64,000 bases of DNA from assembly GCA_037176885.1 (NCBI GenBank), contig JAWWNJ010000093.1:496001-560000 (forward strand), given 5' to 3'. This stretch comes from Favolaschia claudopus (Eukaryota > Basidiomycota > Agaricomycetes > Agaricales > Mycenaceae). Of the stretch, positions 52,311 to 62,288 are shown piece after piece. The position numbers and the translations under genes are program-made. A model generated the notes under the pieces. The model had not been told where the DNA came from and made no database searches. It saw only the letters and a list, made by a program, of their open reading frames with translations. Position 1 is the first letter of the stretch, and each line of letters begins with the position of its first letter.

Positions 52311-52895
52311 ATGTAGGCGCGGGCGGATGTATCGCCGTAGGAGACGGATACAAGCGTCGCGCATGTAGGCGCAGGCAGACGTATCGCCGTAGGGGACGCA
52401 TATAAGCGTAGGTGCCTGTAGGCACTGGCGGATTTATCGCCGTAGGGACGCATATAAGCGTAGGTGCATGTAGGCACTGGCGGATTTATCGCCGTAGGAA
52501 AACGCACGTACGTGTAGGTGCATGTACTTAGGCACTGGCGGATTTATCGCCGTAGGAAACACACGTAGGCGTAGGTGCATGTAGGCACTGGCGGATGTAT
52601 CGCCGTAGGAAACACACGTAGGCGTAGGTGCATGTAGGCACTGGCGGATGTATCGCCGTAGGAAACACACGTAGGCGTAGGTGCATGTAGGCACTGGCGG
52701 ATGTATCGCCGTAGGAGACGCACGTAGGCGTAAAGCGCATGTAGGCACTGGCGTAATATCGCCGTAGGAGACGCATGGAAGCGTAGCGCATGTAAGCGCA
52801 GGCGGATGCTCGCCGTAGAAGACACATGTAAGCGGAAGTGCATGGAGGCACTGGCCGAATTGCCATCGCCGTAGAGGACGCAGTGAATTAACCCC
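52311..52895. repeat. ~53-bp minisatellite, about 11 units
   Basis: The word ATGTAGGC (or a close variant) recurs at 52311, 52363, 52416, 52468, 52522, 52579, 52632, 52685, 52739, 52790 and 52842. Each unit carries GGCGGATGTATCGCCGTAGG, containing a small palindrome. The outer units are more diverged than the central ones. Long minus-strand frames here (52985-52434 and overlapping ones) are repeats read as protein and are not genes. Confidence 0.9.
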
Positions 52896-55539
52896 CGTAG
52901 AAGAGGCGCGTCGGCGGGAAAGTTGGGTGAACACGCAGTAGGCAATGAATGGAAGTGCATAATATAACAGCAGGGGGAAGCACATGTAGACGGGGAAACA
53001 TGTGTATGATCGCAGAAGATTGTAGCATTATGAAAAGAGGATCGAAACAAAGCACGGAGTGGATCGAGTGGAATATATCAAGCGCAATTGGAGTAAAGTG
53101 GAGGGATATGTATCAAGAAGAAAGACAGAATGAGAGGACTCACCTGGTCACAGCTCCCTGTCGTCGTTCTTGATTCCTAATCACAATCCGAGACCCAGGC
53201 AGAGATGCTAGCTCCAAGTCCGAATAGGGGTATCATTGCAGGCGTAGAGTTCGCATAGCTACCGGACAAAAGTAGCAAATAAATTAAGCATAGGGCATAC
53301 CCTCAGTAGGAAGAGGTGTAATAGTTGTATACGCAAAAGGGGTCGGATGTGCCGACTTCACAGAACCTGGCGCTGTAGCCATAGAGTCGTGTCCGGGGAA
53401 GAGTGAGCTCCAGAATGCAGCTAAGGAAAAAGAAATCTTGAGGGATCCAAAGCCCGAAGGTGTGTCGAATGAGCTCGAGGGCGTCGTGCCGTGTGCTCGA
53501 CATGAGCGTCGAGAAGAGGAGAGTCACGTCACACGTCACGTGCACTCCGCTTGTCACAAGACATTGCACTCCTCTCGCAAGCTCAGGAGTGCCCCCAGAT
53601 GATTACAGTCGGCGACGGTGTAATTGTCGGGCTGGAGAAGGAGCGGGGTAGTAGTGACCGCCCGCCGGGCTTGTGGCGGCCAACAACATCACAGTAAAGA
53701 CGGCATCCGTAGCGACCGTGATGCCCAACAAGACCGCTGTGATGAACAATCCCAGGACCGTCCGCTGTATCTAGCAATAGGAAAGGTCGGCTCTTAAATT
53801 GTTTCTTTTGGCGTCCCATCATATATAACCAGTCCTTCCCTCTGCAGTCCGGCTAGGTGGCGCATGCCTGGATACATGAACGAGTCGACATTCTTTGGCG
53901 GATTCGGACCAGGTATAACTCCTCCAGGCATGACATACTTCTTCTTGTAGCGAAGTGTCGGAGCGAGGTCGAAGAAAAACCCAGATATAAATCCAGGTAT
54001 CGGATGACTTGTGTGCGTATAGCTGTGCGCCGTCAATTGAGCTCAGGAGAACGGTATCTTCGTCGGTGATGTAGCCATTTATCACAGCTTCGAGATATCC
54101 ATCGCCGCAGTAGACATCATCAAATTTATCCAGCATTCCTCCATTACGACGAAACTCCTCCACAATCTCGCGTGTTCGCGAGGGCGCGGTAGCGCATGTT
54201 GTCCGCTCCCTCAGGACTCCTCCACATTGCCTGTATCTGTGGACCAACGGGTATCGTGTAGAACTCCTGCCTCGCAACTCGAGAGTCTGGCTCCCATCGA
54301 GATTCCTTGCATAGTCGGCAGGTGTCATCATCCTCGAATGGACCAGTGTAGGCGAGACAACTGTTGGGGCACATGTCATTCTTTATTGGGGAGATACCGG
54401 TGAGTTCGGCCACTCGGGATTTGATTTCAGCAAGCGAGAGGAGGTTGTCGTCGGGATGATGTTCCATTGCAGCGTTAATAGCATCTGTGTAGGTCTGTTC
54501 GGATGCGTTCGACGTAGCAAGAAAGAGTCGGAGGGAATGAAGGAGGTCCGGGTCGTCAGCAATATTGCCTGGATCTTCTAGTGGAGCCTGTAAACGATCC
54601 AGAGCTGCAGCGCCAATAACCTCGTCTGGATAATTTGGCGTCTCGTACACCGCGCGCGAATTGCATCGCAATTTTCAAGCTTTCGAGGTGAGGCTCGATA
54701 TCGAGGATGGATATCTGCTCTGGTTCGGGGGTGTCCCGATGTGTGGTCGGTGGAGGAGAAGGGCCTCGTGGGGGAGAATTGTCGTCGTTGTGATCCTCTC
54801 TGTCAGCTGTCTGGTCTCTTATCATCTCAGGCTGACTCCTCCAGCGGTTGGGTAGATGGCGAGCTAAGGACCCCTCTGGTCTGCGGCGATATTCGTCAAC
54901 AAAATCAAGACATCAAAGTGTTACACCACATACCTGCAAGACCCCAGATGGAGACGAGTCGGATTCCCTTGATCTTCGAGGCGAGGTTTTTTAGGCGGGG
55001 GTTCTGGCGAATGAGACGATAGCCGGCGGAGGTTTGGAAGCGCAGGATCATCGTCTTCAACCAATTGACTGGTTGCTATGCTGTCCAGACCCAGAGCCAA
55101 CATCCTGACTGGTACCGCAGACTCGGACTCAGGCGGTTCTCGTAGAATATGCATATGTAGTAGTCCGGGGTTTGCGTGCTCCCGTATGTGAATAGTATGT
55201 TGTTTTGCCGACATTTTTACCATTACACTTGTTACAGTCGCAGCAGTAGTCCTTTTGGAGGGCTAGGGCGGAGAAAGGCGCGTCGATAGACGCGTAAATT
55301 GGGACGTTGACGCGACAAGTAACACCAAGTCACAAATTGACATCACCGTGTCACTCTTCTCCTCGTCCACCACACTCGTCGTCAACGTGTTCTCTGCGCT
55401 CGTGTAGTGACTTCTCTGCATGCTCTGACAATGTTTCTCGACTACCAGTTTCCTGAGGACTTCTTCTCAGCTCTCTCAGTCTCAGCAACCTCTATCTACA
55501 TCAGCAGAATTCAGTCAGTCTTTGCCTTCGAATTCGGCA

Positions 55540-57661
55540 CTTTGGATGTCACCTATGGACGAAACAGCCCCATCTGCACGCTCAAGGGCCTCTAGTACAA
55601 CCTCTACTCTCAAATCTACCCCCGAAATTGACCTTTGCTCCTTCAAGTACTTTTTAAGTAATTCGATGTGGGCGCTGTGCTGACGAGCTCCCAGCATCAA
55701 TTACTGCGCCCAGCACCGAACATTCTCGCATTGGCTTCGGGAGAAGACCTTCTGCAGGCCGGCAATGCAGCTATATCGGCCTCATGATGGAAAGAAACAT
55801 ATTTGAAGGCCAATTGGCTGAGTCTCGGTGCATGAATTCACCTGGTCGATTGTGTCATGCAGCTCATACATATCGCTCTCAGCGATCATTACCAGAAGCT
55901 TCTTGCCCAAATAAACCTCGCTACGCACCGGTGAAGACACTTCCGGATTCTGCCACGTCGGCTCTGCCTTCCACCGCATCAACGCTTCCAACCGAAGGAC
56001 ACCGGCGACTTTCCTGGCGTGAAATGGTGGACTCAAAAGGACTATGACAAGGACACCAATTATCTTTCTACTATCGACTCCGAAGACGAGGATGACACTA
56101 GTGCCAAGAAGTACAAAGGCTATCCATGGGTCCGAAAACAAAGACGGTGTTCCCTCTCGATAAGCAACAATCTAAAGCTCTGGCAGCCCATCTCCGAACT
56201 GCCTTGAACTTTGTAGGTAACAAACGGCGTGCCCCCCTCTCACTGGTCTGACGCCGACTTGGAAATCGTCAAATACGTGCGAAGCGAGATGTATACCGCC
56301 TACCCCGACCTTCGACTCTGCCTACACCACTGGAAACTCAATGCGATCATCACTCTAGTCTACCCCTCGTGGAAACGAGGCTGGGTTCAGAACGGTGGCT
56401 ATATACTCAAGGGAGAAGAAGAGAACGAGCCGAACGTGTCGGGGAAAGGGAAAAAACGCAAACGAGAGGCAAAAGCATCGGAGTCTGCGGTTATCGTAAA
56501 GAAGGCAAAGTCAACAGATCCCCCGGCTCCCAGTCCGACCAAGCAACGCCCGCAGCAGCGCCATACAACATCCGAGCATTCTTCTGTCCTCCCCTCGTCT
56601 TTCCCTTCCACGCCTTCTGATATAAATTCTGTGACGCAGCCGCTCCCCGACCCAACACTTGGCACTGTCCTCAAACCCAAGTACTTCTTCGGCGACGAAC
56701 GTACAACTGGCTGTGCAACCACCACTACACCGGAATCACCGTCCAACGCCACTACGACTGTCAACTCGTCTTTCCGGAAATGTAGCGCCACCTCCCTCAG
56801 ATACTACCCTCAATGATAACGACCAATACACCGCGCCCCGTCAAACCCACAACGGCGACTAAACCAGCCTCCGAAGCCCGCATTCAAAGTACGTGATCTA
56901 CAGCCCGTCTGAGCAGCTACTAACAGTTTATCAAATGGCCCTCAGAGCGCCAATCTATTTGGCTTGTAAGTTTATTCTCTTGTTACATTCTGGGAAGTCT
57001 CTGAATCATTTCAGCGGAGCTTCTCGACCATCTCGCATCTCAGCGCCAATCTCGAAACTAGACACGTTAGCGGCACTTGCAACCTCTACAGCACCAGCAG
57101 CTACTGGAGGAACGGCGCCTGCGACGCAAATACCCGACATTGTACAGCAATCCGGGCAAATCCCAAGGTACGCAATTCCCTTTAATTCATCATACTAAGT
57201 ACTTACACCGTTTACAGGCGTGGGCGGATCTACTTCAATCGGATACAGCATCGCTCCCATCATCGCACACCAATCGGCAAAGAAAAGGCACATAAGCGTA
57301 CGAAAAACCCCGACGCCGTCCTAAAAGCCAATCAGACCAACTCCTGCGAGGTCTTTACATCTTCCCTTCCTTGCCGCTGTCATATGCTGACCATACGCAA
57401 GAAATCTATGCATTCAAGAATACTTGGCGGCTTGAACCCGGACAAAAGCCGACAACGCGGGAGTTCGATGAATATTGGGAGGGGTTGACCGCAGTACAGA
57501 AAGAGGTTCGTCGTCCGACCTACTTCAGTTGACCTGAGCTTACCTATCTTTGACAGCCGTTTTCGAAGCGGAGCAAGGCAGCAAATGCCCGAGAAGAAAG
57601 CGGGGAAGGTGTGCCCGGTATTTCTGCGCCAGCTATCTCTAACGCGCCACAGGCAACGTGA
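55540..57661 (+). CDS. Second gene of the Plavaka-like element, hypothetical, multi-exon
   Basis: Coding pieces lie in several frames joined by plausible short GT-AG introns. An early piece from about 55546 begins SPMDETAPSARSRASSTTST. A piece at about 56020-56115 has YDKDTNYLSTIDSEDEDD. A conserved-looking core near 56130-56390 has PLDKQQSKALAAHLRTALNF, then PPSHWSDADLEIVKYVRSEM and YPDLRLCLHHWKLNAIITLV. A basic KGKKRKREAKASES stretch follows near 56445. Later pieces include SYADHTQEIYAFKNTWRLEP near 57395 and a final exon from 57556 (PFSKRSKAANAREESGEGVP) to a stop at 57661. The last intron is about 57507-57555. I recognise no named domain. Its divergent position beside the transposase and inside the inverted ends suggests an accessory transposon protein (inference). 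Exon boundaries in the middle are uncertain, so it may be decayed. Confidence 0.5.
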
Positions 57662-58084
57662 ACGGTGATATCAGCGGAGGCTCGGGTCACCACACGGTGT
57701 GCCAACCCTCTGTCGGCCGGCGACTGGTGGGGTGAGGGGAACGGGCGGCGAGGATTGGGTGGAGCGGGGCAGCTACGCTGGCAGCGATGGCAGAGGCCCG
57801 AAGCGCTAGGAAGCAAGTGGATTGTATAGCATAATTTACAAATACAAAGCAACAGATCTAGCAGGTCTTGTCGAAATTAGCATATCCCAGCAGCAACCAG
57901 CAATTTTTCAACCTGCTCCAGTTCGGAAAAGTTGCTAATATTTGCTGAAAGCAGGACGGCAGAAATCAGCCGATCGGCGCATAACCCAGCATGACCGATT
58001 TTGACTGGGCCTCAAAATCAGCATAAATAAATAAAATTTTGTGTCGAACCCTGAGATTTGGAACCTCCCACGGTCACATGTGCT

Positions 58085-58123
58085 GCTGACATAAGGGTGT
58101 GGGCTTCCCACGCCCTCCACCTT
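58085..58123 (-). repeat. Right terminal inverted repeat of the Plavaka-like element
   Basis: It reads GCTGACATAAGGGTGTGGGC then TTCCCACGCCCTCCACCTT on the plus strand, the inverted partner of 46491-46529. Confidence 0.78.
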
Positions 58124-59457
58124 GCCCCCCGTGACATGGCGAAATTCACTCTGTCTCACTCTCAGTGTCTGTTGGGACAATTGGAGTTCGCGCTTTCTTT
58201 CAGAGTTACACAAGCTCCCCCTTCGCTGTAAGCCGGGAACCGGCATTACAAAACATACATTTTTATCGCTGGGTAACGGAGACTACTTTACGGCATGGGA
58301 TGCTTCCAAAAGATCGATGCTGCACCATTATGTGATCAAACAAGCTTTTCTGCTGAGCGCTCTCACCTCTTGCCCACCTCGCTCCACCATCTCAATATCC
58401 CGCCGAACCACTCGAAAACAGCTTAAGGAATCAAACTCGCATCTTAATACTCGTCTCGCACCTCTTGTAATTTTGTTTCACGATCTTAACTCATTGCAGA
58501 GAAGCCCGTACCTTCCGCACGTTTGTGGACCAAAAAGGAGATGAGTCCGTGATCCATCTTTCTCCCGAGTGCTACTTTCCATGTACTTCACTAGAAACGC
58601 TCCTGCGCTTGATGCCTAAATCACGACATAGGCTTCTAGAAAGCAGGCATTGCGCATTGCGGTGAGCTTCCCTCAGAGGGTAAGTATGTACACCGTGCAC
58701 TTCCTTGTCATTTTTCATAAGCAGTGATTGCCAGACAAGTCACCAAATCAAGGCGGCCTACATTTGCCTCGAGCTCATGGATAAACTACCTATGCCCACG
58801 CACCACAGTCTCAGATGAGATTGTGGGATGCTGCCTCGCTTCAATCAGCGCAATCAACGTGCTATAGGTGTAGGGAAATACAATGAAAGATGGAGCAAAA
58901 ATGGCACGAAAAGGAATGAACGACCCTATTTGTATGCTTCCGAAAACTACTGTACGTGCCTGTATGGGAGAAACCGTCAAAAAAATCCTGACGCTCCAGG
59001 AAAATTTGGATTTTCCCAGGAATTTTCCGCTTGATTGGGGGAGCTTGCTCCCCCTTTTATCAGACGGGCACCCAATGTTGATGCGGTGGCTGAGCAAGTG
59101 ATGGGTGCTTGTGATGGCTGCTGTCAGCTGTCATAAGAGCATCTTCCGAGTTATGCGGTCCTCCTCCGTGTGATCCAGGCTGTCCCGCAGTGATGCTTTC
59201 TCATCCACCATGATGGCGGGGTCGTTCCAAGTGAAGCGGCCCTCTTTTAAACTGTGCCGCACATCCGGAGCTCTGATTCTGAGATGCCCTGGCAGCTGAT
59301 AGAGGATTACTTGAATAAATTGAAGTTCTGACTGGAGCTCGTGAGGATAGCACACTTACTGTTCAGACAACTTTAGGGGTCCATTCAGAATGTAGAAGCC
59401 TGATGGTTCAATGTTCAATGCTCAACTGCGGCACAACTCCGGCCTACTGTAAAAGAG
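58124..59457. other. Stretch with no supported gene
   Basis: A 140-codon plus-strand frame (58122-58544) and a minus-strand frame (59131-59355) show no domain. The latter could be an eroded 3' part of the neighbouring TPR gene, but I cannot show it. Confidence 0.35.
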
Positions 59458-59700
59458 TCAAGGAATTTTCTTGGACCATCTTAGATCAACAGCTTCTGTG
59501 AATGCGCTCACAGCCTCCTGATCCACCGACCGCAAGCAGCAAGGGATAAGCCCCATGTCGTGCAGTGCATCACCAAGGGATATAGCCCATATTGTGCAAG
59601 TGCAGCACCAAGCCCGCTGTTCTGACGCAACATGCGGTACAGGTTCACAGCCTCGCTGAATGCTTCAACAGCTTTCTCCTCGCGCCCGAGACTCGACAGA

Positions 59701-60179
59701 TACAGTCGAACCTCTCTTAACCCATACCTCTCGGTGGATGGCCAAGGCTATGGGTTATGAGAGGGTATGGGTTGATGGGGGCATTACATAATATTTAAAT
59801 TCAATATTTTCTTTAAATAAATAGGTGTCAACACAGATTTTAAACCAAATCTACGCATGAATCAGCTTGCGCACACTTTTTTGCGTCTTGATGTAGATTC
59901 CCGACCAAGCCGATGGTTCATAACCGTCGTCGGCAAGTCGTCGGACCATGATATTCGACGGATCCGCTGACATAATCCGTCGATAACCGAGGTCCGAGGA
60001 GCCAAAATTGCCATTTTAGGGCATGTTCACTAGGGGTTTTCGACTCAAATGGCTATGGGTTATGGGTTACCGGAAAATTATGGATTTCCCTGCAAACCAC
60101 CATGGTTTTTTCAAGATTTCTATGGGTTAAGAGGGGGTATGGCTTGATAGGAGTATGGGTTACGAGAGGTTCGACTGTA
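59701..60179. mobile_element. Mariner-type MITE in the TPR gene (TA target)
   Basis: It starts TACAGTCGAACCTCTCTTAA and ends with its complement TACGAGAGGTTCGACTGTA. TA lies at both ends. The interior has a palindromic AT-rich stretch and TATGGGTTA words like those in the pair at 25863-26187. Removing the insert and one TA gives the continuous reading SKGGYLSSLG in the host frame. Confidence 0.85.
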
Positions 60180-60292
60180 TCCGCCTTTGCTGTAAAGGCT
60201 TTGTGCAAGCTCAGGAGTAGCGCCCAAGTCTAGCTGAGCAGCCTGGCGTCGGACAATTACCGTTTCTTCACAACGTTGCAATGCGTCGAAAC

Positions 60293-60823
60293 CTCCAACC
60301 TTTTAGTTTTTGTTTGCGCCCGAGGCAAAACAAACGGAAACGGTAATAAACGTTTGGAAAACCTTTTTAATCGTTTTAAAAACGGATGTTGGGGCGGCCC
60401 GGAGCGGCATGGGTCAAATCACAGAGATCCCACTTCTCGACTTGACTAAAAGGTATGAGAAGGTATCAAATGAGTGGAACAATGTTTGATTGACTTACAC
60501 AGTGTGTGCACTCATCGCTGGACCGTGTTTCACTTTGCTCAGCAGGCATCAAGATGTTGCGCCGTCTCGAGGCCGAAATATTCTGCCGCCTTGAGGGACT
60601 GATTTGACACTCAGGATCAACGAAGGATCATTACAGGTTCCAATTGGCATAGAAACGGTGGCTCACAGGATGTTCCGCACACTGATCTGCCTGATGAAAG
60701 TAAGTAACCGTTTAATCGTTTGTTTTATTTTTGTTTACCGTTGTCGACCTCGGTAAAACAAACGAAAAAAGAAAACGGATATAACCGTGTAAAACGTTTG
60801 CACACGGAACGGTTGGAGCCTTA
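60293..60823. mobile_element. hAT-type element in the TPR gene (531 bp, 8-bp target duplication)
   Basis: GTCGAAAC lies directly on both sides (60285-60292 and 60824-60831). The right end is GGTTGGAGCCTTA; the left end CTCCAACC lacks the outer TAAGG, so the left tip is eroded or asymmetric. Subterminal regions contain AAACAAACGGAAACGG-type words on both sides in inverted arrangement. Removing it gives the reading DLRFDALQRCEETV without a stop. Confidence 0.8.
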
Positions 60824-61514
60824 GTCGAAACGGAGGTCAAGCGCTGAGAGCGAGAGCGTCATGTTGTGAAGGGTCCAGCCTAAGTTGGCCAGATGGTGCG
60901 AGCTTGAATCATCCTCACAGAGTAGATCTGGCCGAACCTGTACTGCCTCTTTGTAGTGCCTCACCGCGTCCTCGTCGCTACCCACAGCGCCGGTAAGAAA
61001 GCCCAATGTTGTGGAGCGTCGTCCCAAGATGATCCAGCATTCCAAGCCGGCGCCAGATTGAACAGCCAGGACTATACGCTGCGCGTGCTTCTCGATGACG
61101 GCTGGCGCCATCCAGCGCAAGCCCCACGGCATCGAAGCTTTGAGCGAACAAAGCCTGGTCCAGCTGCCTCTCTCCCTGGAGCTTGTCTTGCATGAACTCG
61201 CACACAAGGACTGCATCCGCGAAACGCCCTTGATTGCGGAAGACATTTTTGCAGTTTATTCCTGACATTGTGATCGGCCAATGTCCAGGACTTGGCTACC
61301 TGTTTAAGAAGGGTAGACGTGTTGATACCGCAGCATTCGTTCTCTGGGACTCCGACCTGATCATATCCCCTGCGACTAGGATAACGTCTGCACGCGGATG
61401 CGCCGCATGCAGACTATCCAGCATTGCCGTCAGTAGTGAGTCCGTCGAACAGGCTCATGGTTTCGAGGTTGTGGTGCATTCAATTTGACCATCAGTTCAA
61501 CAGCTGCTCCCTGT

Positions 61515-62288
61515 CTACTGAACAGGTGCAGAACCTGAAGATGCGGGAGGTGTATGGACGAGGAAAACCAGGCCAGAGTAAACATCCCCATAGATTGTGA
61601 GCTGGCACTCTTTCAACAGGACGGTGTCCATCAAAACCTGAGTCCGCCATATCAGAGGCAAGATTGCCCTCCAGCTTAGTGATTCTGGACCGCGGAAGAG
61701 TAGGGAGGAGGAGAGGGGGATCGATCGCTCCAGATTAAGCACCACTGTTGACAGCAGCGGTAACCTGTGAGCTGGGAAAGGGCTTGATTGGGAGCCAGGA
61801 TTGCCCATGAAGTAAGACGGGGTGCGACCCGTCACATTGAGAGCCAAGCTCCGCAATTCTGGGTAATCAACATGTTCTATGGCCAGAATCGCCGTCGAGG
61901 GAAGGGTAAACTCCATGTATTGCCACTGCTCCGCGTGTTGCTTAAGGCATTGAATAAACGGTTGAATTGCTCCTAGGAGATACTGACGCTTAGTGGGCCA
62001 AAGAGATATGGAGAGGGAGGAGGATGCTTTTGAGACCGCAGTAGATACGTCTCCATTAGCGCTAGACTGTCGTGCTCCATATCGACGTGAAATGTCGACC
62101 ACATCCGGGGGACTGCCAGTGAAACTTTTCGCCAGCAACTGCAGACGTGGGACAGAATGAGCGCCGACCCTTCTCCTTTGAGGGGCACTCGACCACACCC
62201 AAGCGCCAAAAGAAAAACTTTAGATGTGACCTTGAACGGAAGGCCATCGACGGCTACCCCCGGTAGTTTGTCAAGAGGTATCAAGCGT
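61515..62288 (-). pseudogene. F-box protein pseudogene
   Basis: The first part (62288-61973) reads LPFKVTSKVFLLALG, then ALILSHVCSCWRKVSLAVPR and MWSTFHVDM, the F-box pattern that binds Skp1 in SCF ubiquitin ligases. A frameshift near 61990 separates it from a second part with QRQ-like YLLGAIQPFIQCLKQHAEQW and IEHVDYPELRSLALNVTG, which fits the leucine-rich substrate-binding half of mushroom F-box proteins, ending at 61515. Total length (about 250 residues) is shorter than usual for this group, so the C-terminus may be truncated. The start is not clear: an in-frame ATG is lacking directly upstream of the F-box segment. Confidence 0.65.

Larger units (their letters stand above)
48728..53597. 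mobile_element. 4.9-kb non-coding insertion inside the transposase gene
   Basis: It interrupts the transposase between codons for ...VADCNH and KTDILP.... Four blocks repeat in the order R1 (48728-48868), R2 (49024-49196), R1' (49197-49337), R2' (53425-53597). R1 and R1' are 141 bp and differ at one visible base. R2 and R2' are 173 bp and appear identical. R2 ends in a short hairpin (GCACTCCT paired with AGGAGTGC). The remaining 4 kb has only short frames without domains, a purine-biased AAGTCAAG-rich stretch near 50200-50460 and an 11-unit minisatellite. It could be a non-autonomous LTR-type element, but LTR, primer site and target duplication are not convincingly seen. An R1-type relative lies at 3700-3890. 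Confidence 0.65.
47130..55265 (-). pseudogene. Plavaka/Tnp2-like transposase gene, split by a 4.9-kb insertion
   Basis: N-terminal half (55265-53598): zinc-like CCDCNKCNGKNVG near 55240; DMCPNSCLAYTGPF and CRLCKESRW near 54365-54310; YTIPVGPQIQAMWRSPEGAD near 54240; GDGYLEAV, then LLSSIDGAQLYAHKSSDTWI; VMPGGVIPGPNPPKNVDSF near 53920; FLLLDTADGPGIVHHSGLVG near 53780; ending DNYTVADCNH. C-terminal half (48727-47130): KTDILPSDVHGGSKEEYERN, then RTGISKPSIFSGLPPNRMLG, DFMHLPTLNHGDMFTSLWRG, LPRGSWDAGNGYVMLRAKD, a GT-AG intron, and EVLYFFKFKVEDQDRGFALV to the stop. The halves are collinear with mushroom Plavaka-type transposases (remembered family order), so the gap is an insertion, not a rearrangement. 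Several frameshifts in the N-terminal half (for example near 54170 and 53650) suggest decay as well. The protein would bind and cut transposon ends. Confidence 0.85.
46491..58123. mobile_element. Plavaka/Tnp2-like (CACTA-related) DNA transposon, ~11.6 kb
   Basis: 39-bp ends, 46491-46529 and 58085-58123, are inverted copies with two differences (AAGGTGGAGGGCGTGGGAAG at the outer side). Further in, 46896-46955 and 57955-58012 are also inverted copies (around ATCGGTCATGCTGGGTTATG). Between them lie a transposase gene on the minus strand (about 55265 to 47130) and a second, divergently oriented gene on the plus strand (about 55540-57661). The internal 4.9-kb segment 48728-53597 is a later insertion; without it the element would be about 6.8 kb. 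I could not identify a clear target duplication. Confidence 0.75.
59458..61433 (-). pseudogene. TPR (tetratricopeptide) protein gene interrupted by two transposons
   Basis: Downstream on the minus strand: LTAMLDSLHAAHPRADVILV near 61400; FADAVLVCEFMQDKLQGERQ, then LGTTLHNIGLSYR near 61020; after a frameshift DEDAVRHYKEAVQVRPDL and LANLGWTLHNMTL near 60880; [insert 60293-60823]; DALQRCEETVIVRRQAAQLD; ATPELAQSLYSKGG; [insert 59701-60179]; LSSLGREEKAVEAFSEAVNL; after another frameshift ALHDMGL and QEAVSAFTEAVDLRWSKKIP to the stop at 59458. The repeated A-L/V-x4-EAV pattern at ~40-residue spacing is that of TPR helices, which form protein-binding scaffolds. Both inserts can be removed to give a continuous frame. 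The two other frameshifts (near 60990 and 59575) mean the gene is likely dead even without the inserts. The 5' end is not defined. Confidence 0.75.

Noticed and set aside
52311..52895. CRISPR array
   Set aside because: Contiguous 53-bp tandem units with graded divergence; a minisatellite.
52434..53050. Long overlapping minus-strand frames with repeated YASPTAIRLPVPTCTYAY-like motifs
   Set aside because: They are translations of the 53-bp minisatellite in several frames at once. No codon-level constraint or domain is present.
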